NCBI GenBank assembly: GCA_003242525.1
Contig: QGUU01000204.1
Span: 1-5,400 of the forward strand
Source: Pseudomonadota bacterium
GTDB lineage: Bacteria > Pseudomonadota > Alphaproteobacteria > Rhizobiales > Rhizobiaceae
Direction: 5' to 3'
Length of the DNA stretch: 5,400 nucleotides
The number at the start of each line of letters is the position of its first letter. The stretch's first letter is position 1. Below, in pieces: positions 4,963-5,400 of this stretch. Under the pieces are notes generated by a model. The model was not told where the DNA came from. It ran no database searches and worked only from the letters and a program-made list of their open reading frames with translations. The translations under genes were made by a program, and so were the position numbers.

Positions 4963-5400
4963 TTGGACGCAGCCGTGACCGAAGCGATGCCGGCGGGCGC
5001 AACCGTCAGCGCGAAAGCCTATCTGGCTCTGGAAAAGCTGATCGTGACGCTGGAGCTTGCGCCGGGTTCTGTCCTTACCGAGCGGATGCTGATCGAGCGC
5101 TTGTCGCTGGGCCGGACCCCGGTGCGCGAAGCAATCCAGCGGCTGACGTGGGAAGGGCTGCTCGAGGTCCGCCCGCGCGCCGGCATCGTTGTCGCCCCAT
5201 TGAACGCGCCCGACTGGCTGCGCGTGATAGATGCCCGTCGCGGCGTGGAGGTGGTGCTGGCCCGCTCAGCGGCGCGCTTCCTTACCGATGAAGTCGCGGC
5301 GCGGTTCCAGGCTTCGGCCAGGGCAATGCACCAGGCGGTGCTGGCCGCAGACGTTCTCGGCTTCCTGGAGGCGGACAAGGCACTGGACGAAGCCCTCGCA
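4963..5400 (+). CDS. hypR: GntR-family (FCD) transcriptional regulator, partial at window end
   Basis: This is the likely local regulator of hydroxyproline catabolism, divergent from hypD. The 146 visible codons run open to the window edge; the family is about 210-250 residues, so the C-terminus is missing. A winged helix-turn-helix spans about residues 15-80, with the typical APGSVLTE (33-40), the recognition-helix signature RTPVREAIQRL (51-61) and the wing EVRPRAGIVVAPL (68-80). An FCD-type effector domain begins at about 84 (DWLRVIDARRGVE). I chose the TTG at 4963 because AGGAG lies 7 nt upstream (4951-4955) and the frame is closed by TGA at 4933; the GTG at 4975 and ATG at 4987 lack such sites. 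The first FCD metal-ligand motif, normally D-x3-H, reads D138-x3-D142 here, so metal binding may be lost or altered. The hyp role rests on position and the shared intergenic operators; hydroxyproline or a pathway intermediate would be the expected inducer. Confidence 0.85.
   Translation, partial: MDAAVTEAMPAGATVSAKAYLALEKLIVTLELAPGSVLTERMLIERLSLGRTPVREAIQRLTWEGLLEVRPRAGIVVAPLNAPDWLRVIDARRGVEVVLARSAARFLTDEVAARFQASARAMHQAVLAADVLGFLEADKALDEALA

Noticed and set aside
5019..5378. 119-codon minus-strand frame across hypR
   Set aside because: It is rich in Ser, Arg and Thr and overlaps the helix-turn-helix of a convincing GntR protein on the other strand.

Overview
The window suggests a GC-rich alphaproteobacterium of the Rhizobiales, most like Mesorhizobium and other Phyllobacteriaceae. 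This rests on codon bias, protein wording and gene neighbourhood read by eye; no search was run. It looks like a chromosomal catabolic locus. I see no mobile element, CRISPR array, tRNA or rRNA.

Right part (about 1521-5400): a trans-4-hydroxy-L-proline catabolic cluster. Three minus-strand genes form one operon in the order hypD (deaminase), hypO (FAD-dependent D-hydroxyproline oxidase/dehydrogenase) and hypRE (4-hydroxyproline 2-epimerase). A GntR/FCD regulator (hypR, cut by the window end) diverges from them. The predicted route is: HypRE converts trans-4-hydroxy-L-proline to cis-4-hydroxy-D-proline, HypO oxidises this to 1-pyrroline-4-hydroxy-2-carboxylate, and HypD deaminates that to alpha-ketoglutarate semialdehyde. 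The dehydrogenase for the last step (HypH type) is not in the window.

The 99-bp hypD/hypR intergenic region is the most informative regulatory DNA. It holds a strong sigma70-like promoter for hypD (TTGACA, 17 bp, TATATA). Two overlapping AT-rich palindromes, centred exactly 10 bp apart, cover its -10 and start region. A second copy of the core TGATATATCA lies between the -35 box and hypR. This is a coherent candidate operator set for the divergent regulator.

Middle (1172-1520): 349 bp with no convincing gene, containing hairpins and a weak possible promoter for livH.

Left part (1-1171): livH, a complete branched-chain amino acid ABC permease, followed after 4 nt by the start of livM. LivM is cut to 62 codons. 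Beyond about position 78 the sequence no longer resembles LivM in any frame and becomes G/T-rich and C-poor, as at a low-quality contig end or a rearrangement junction.

The pathway itself is known. The less ordinary points are the operator architecture, a GTG-started hypO with an extension of about 38 residues carrying a near-perfect DNA palindrome, an Asp in place of a metal-ligand His in the regulator's FCD domain, and the abrupt end of livM.
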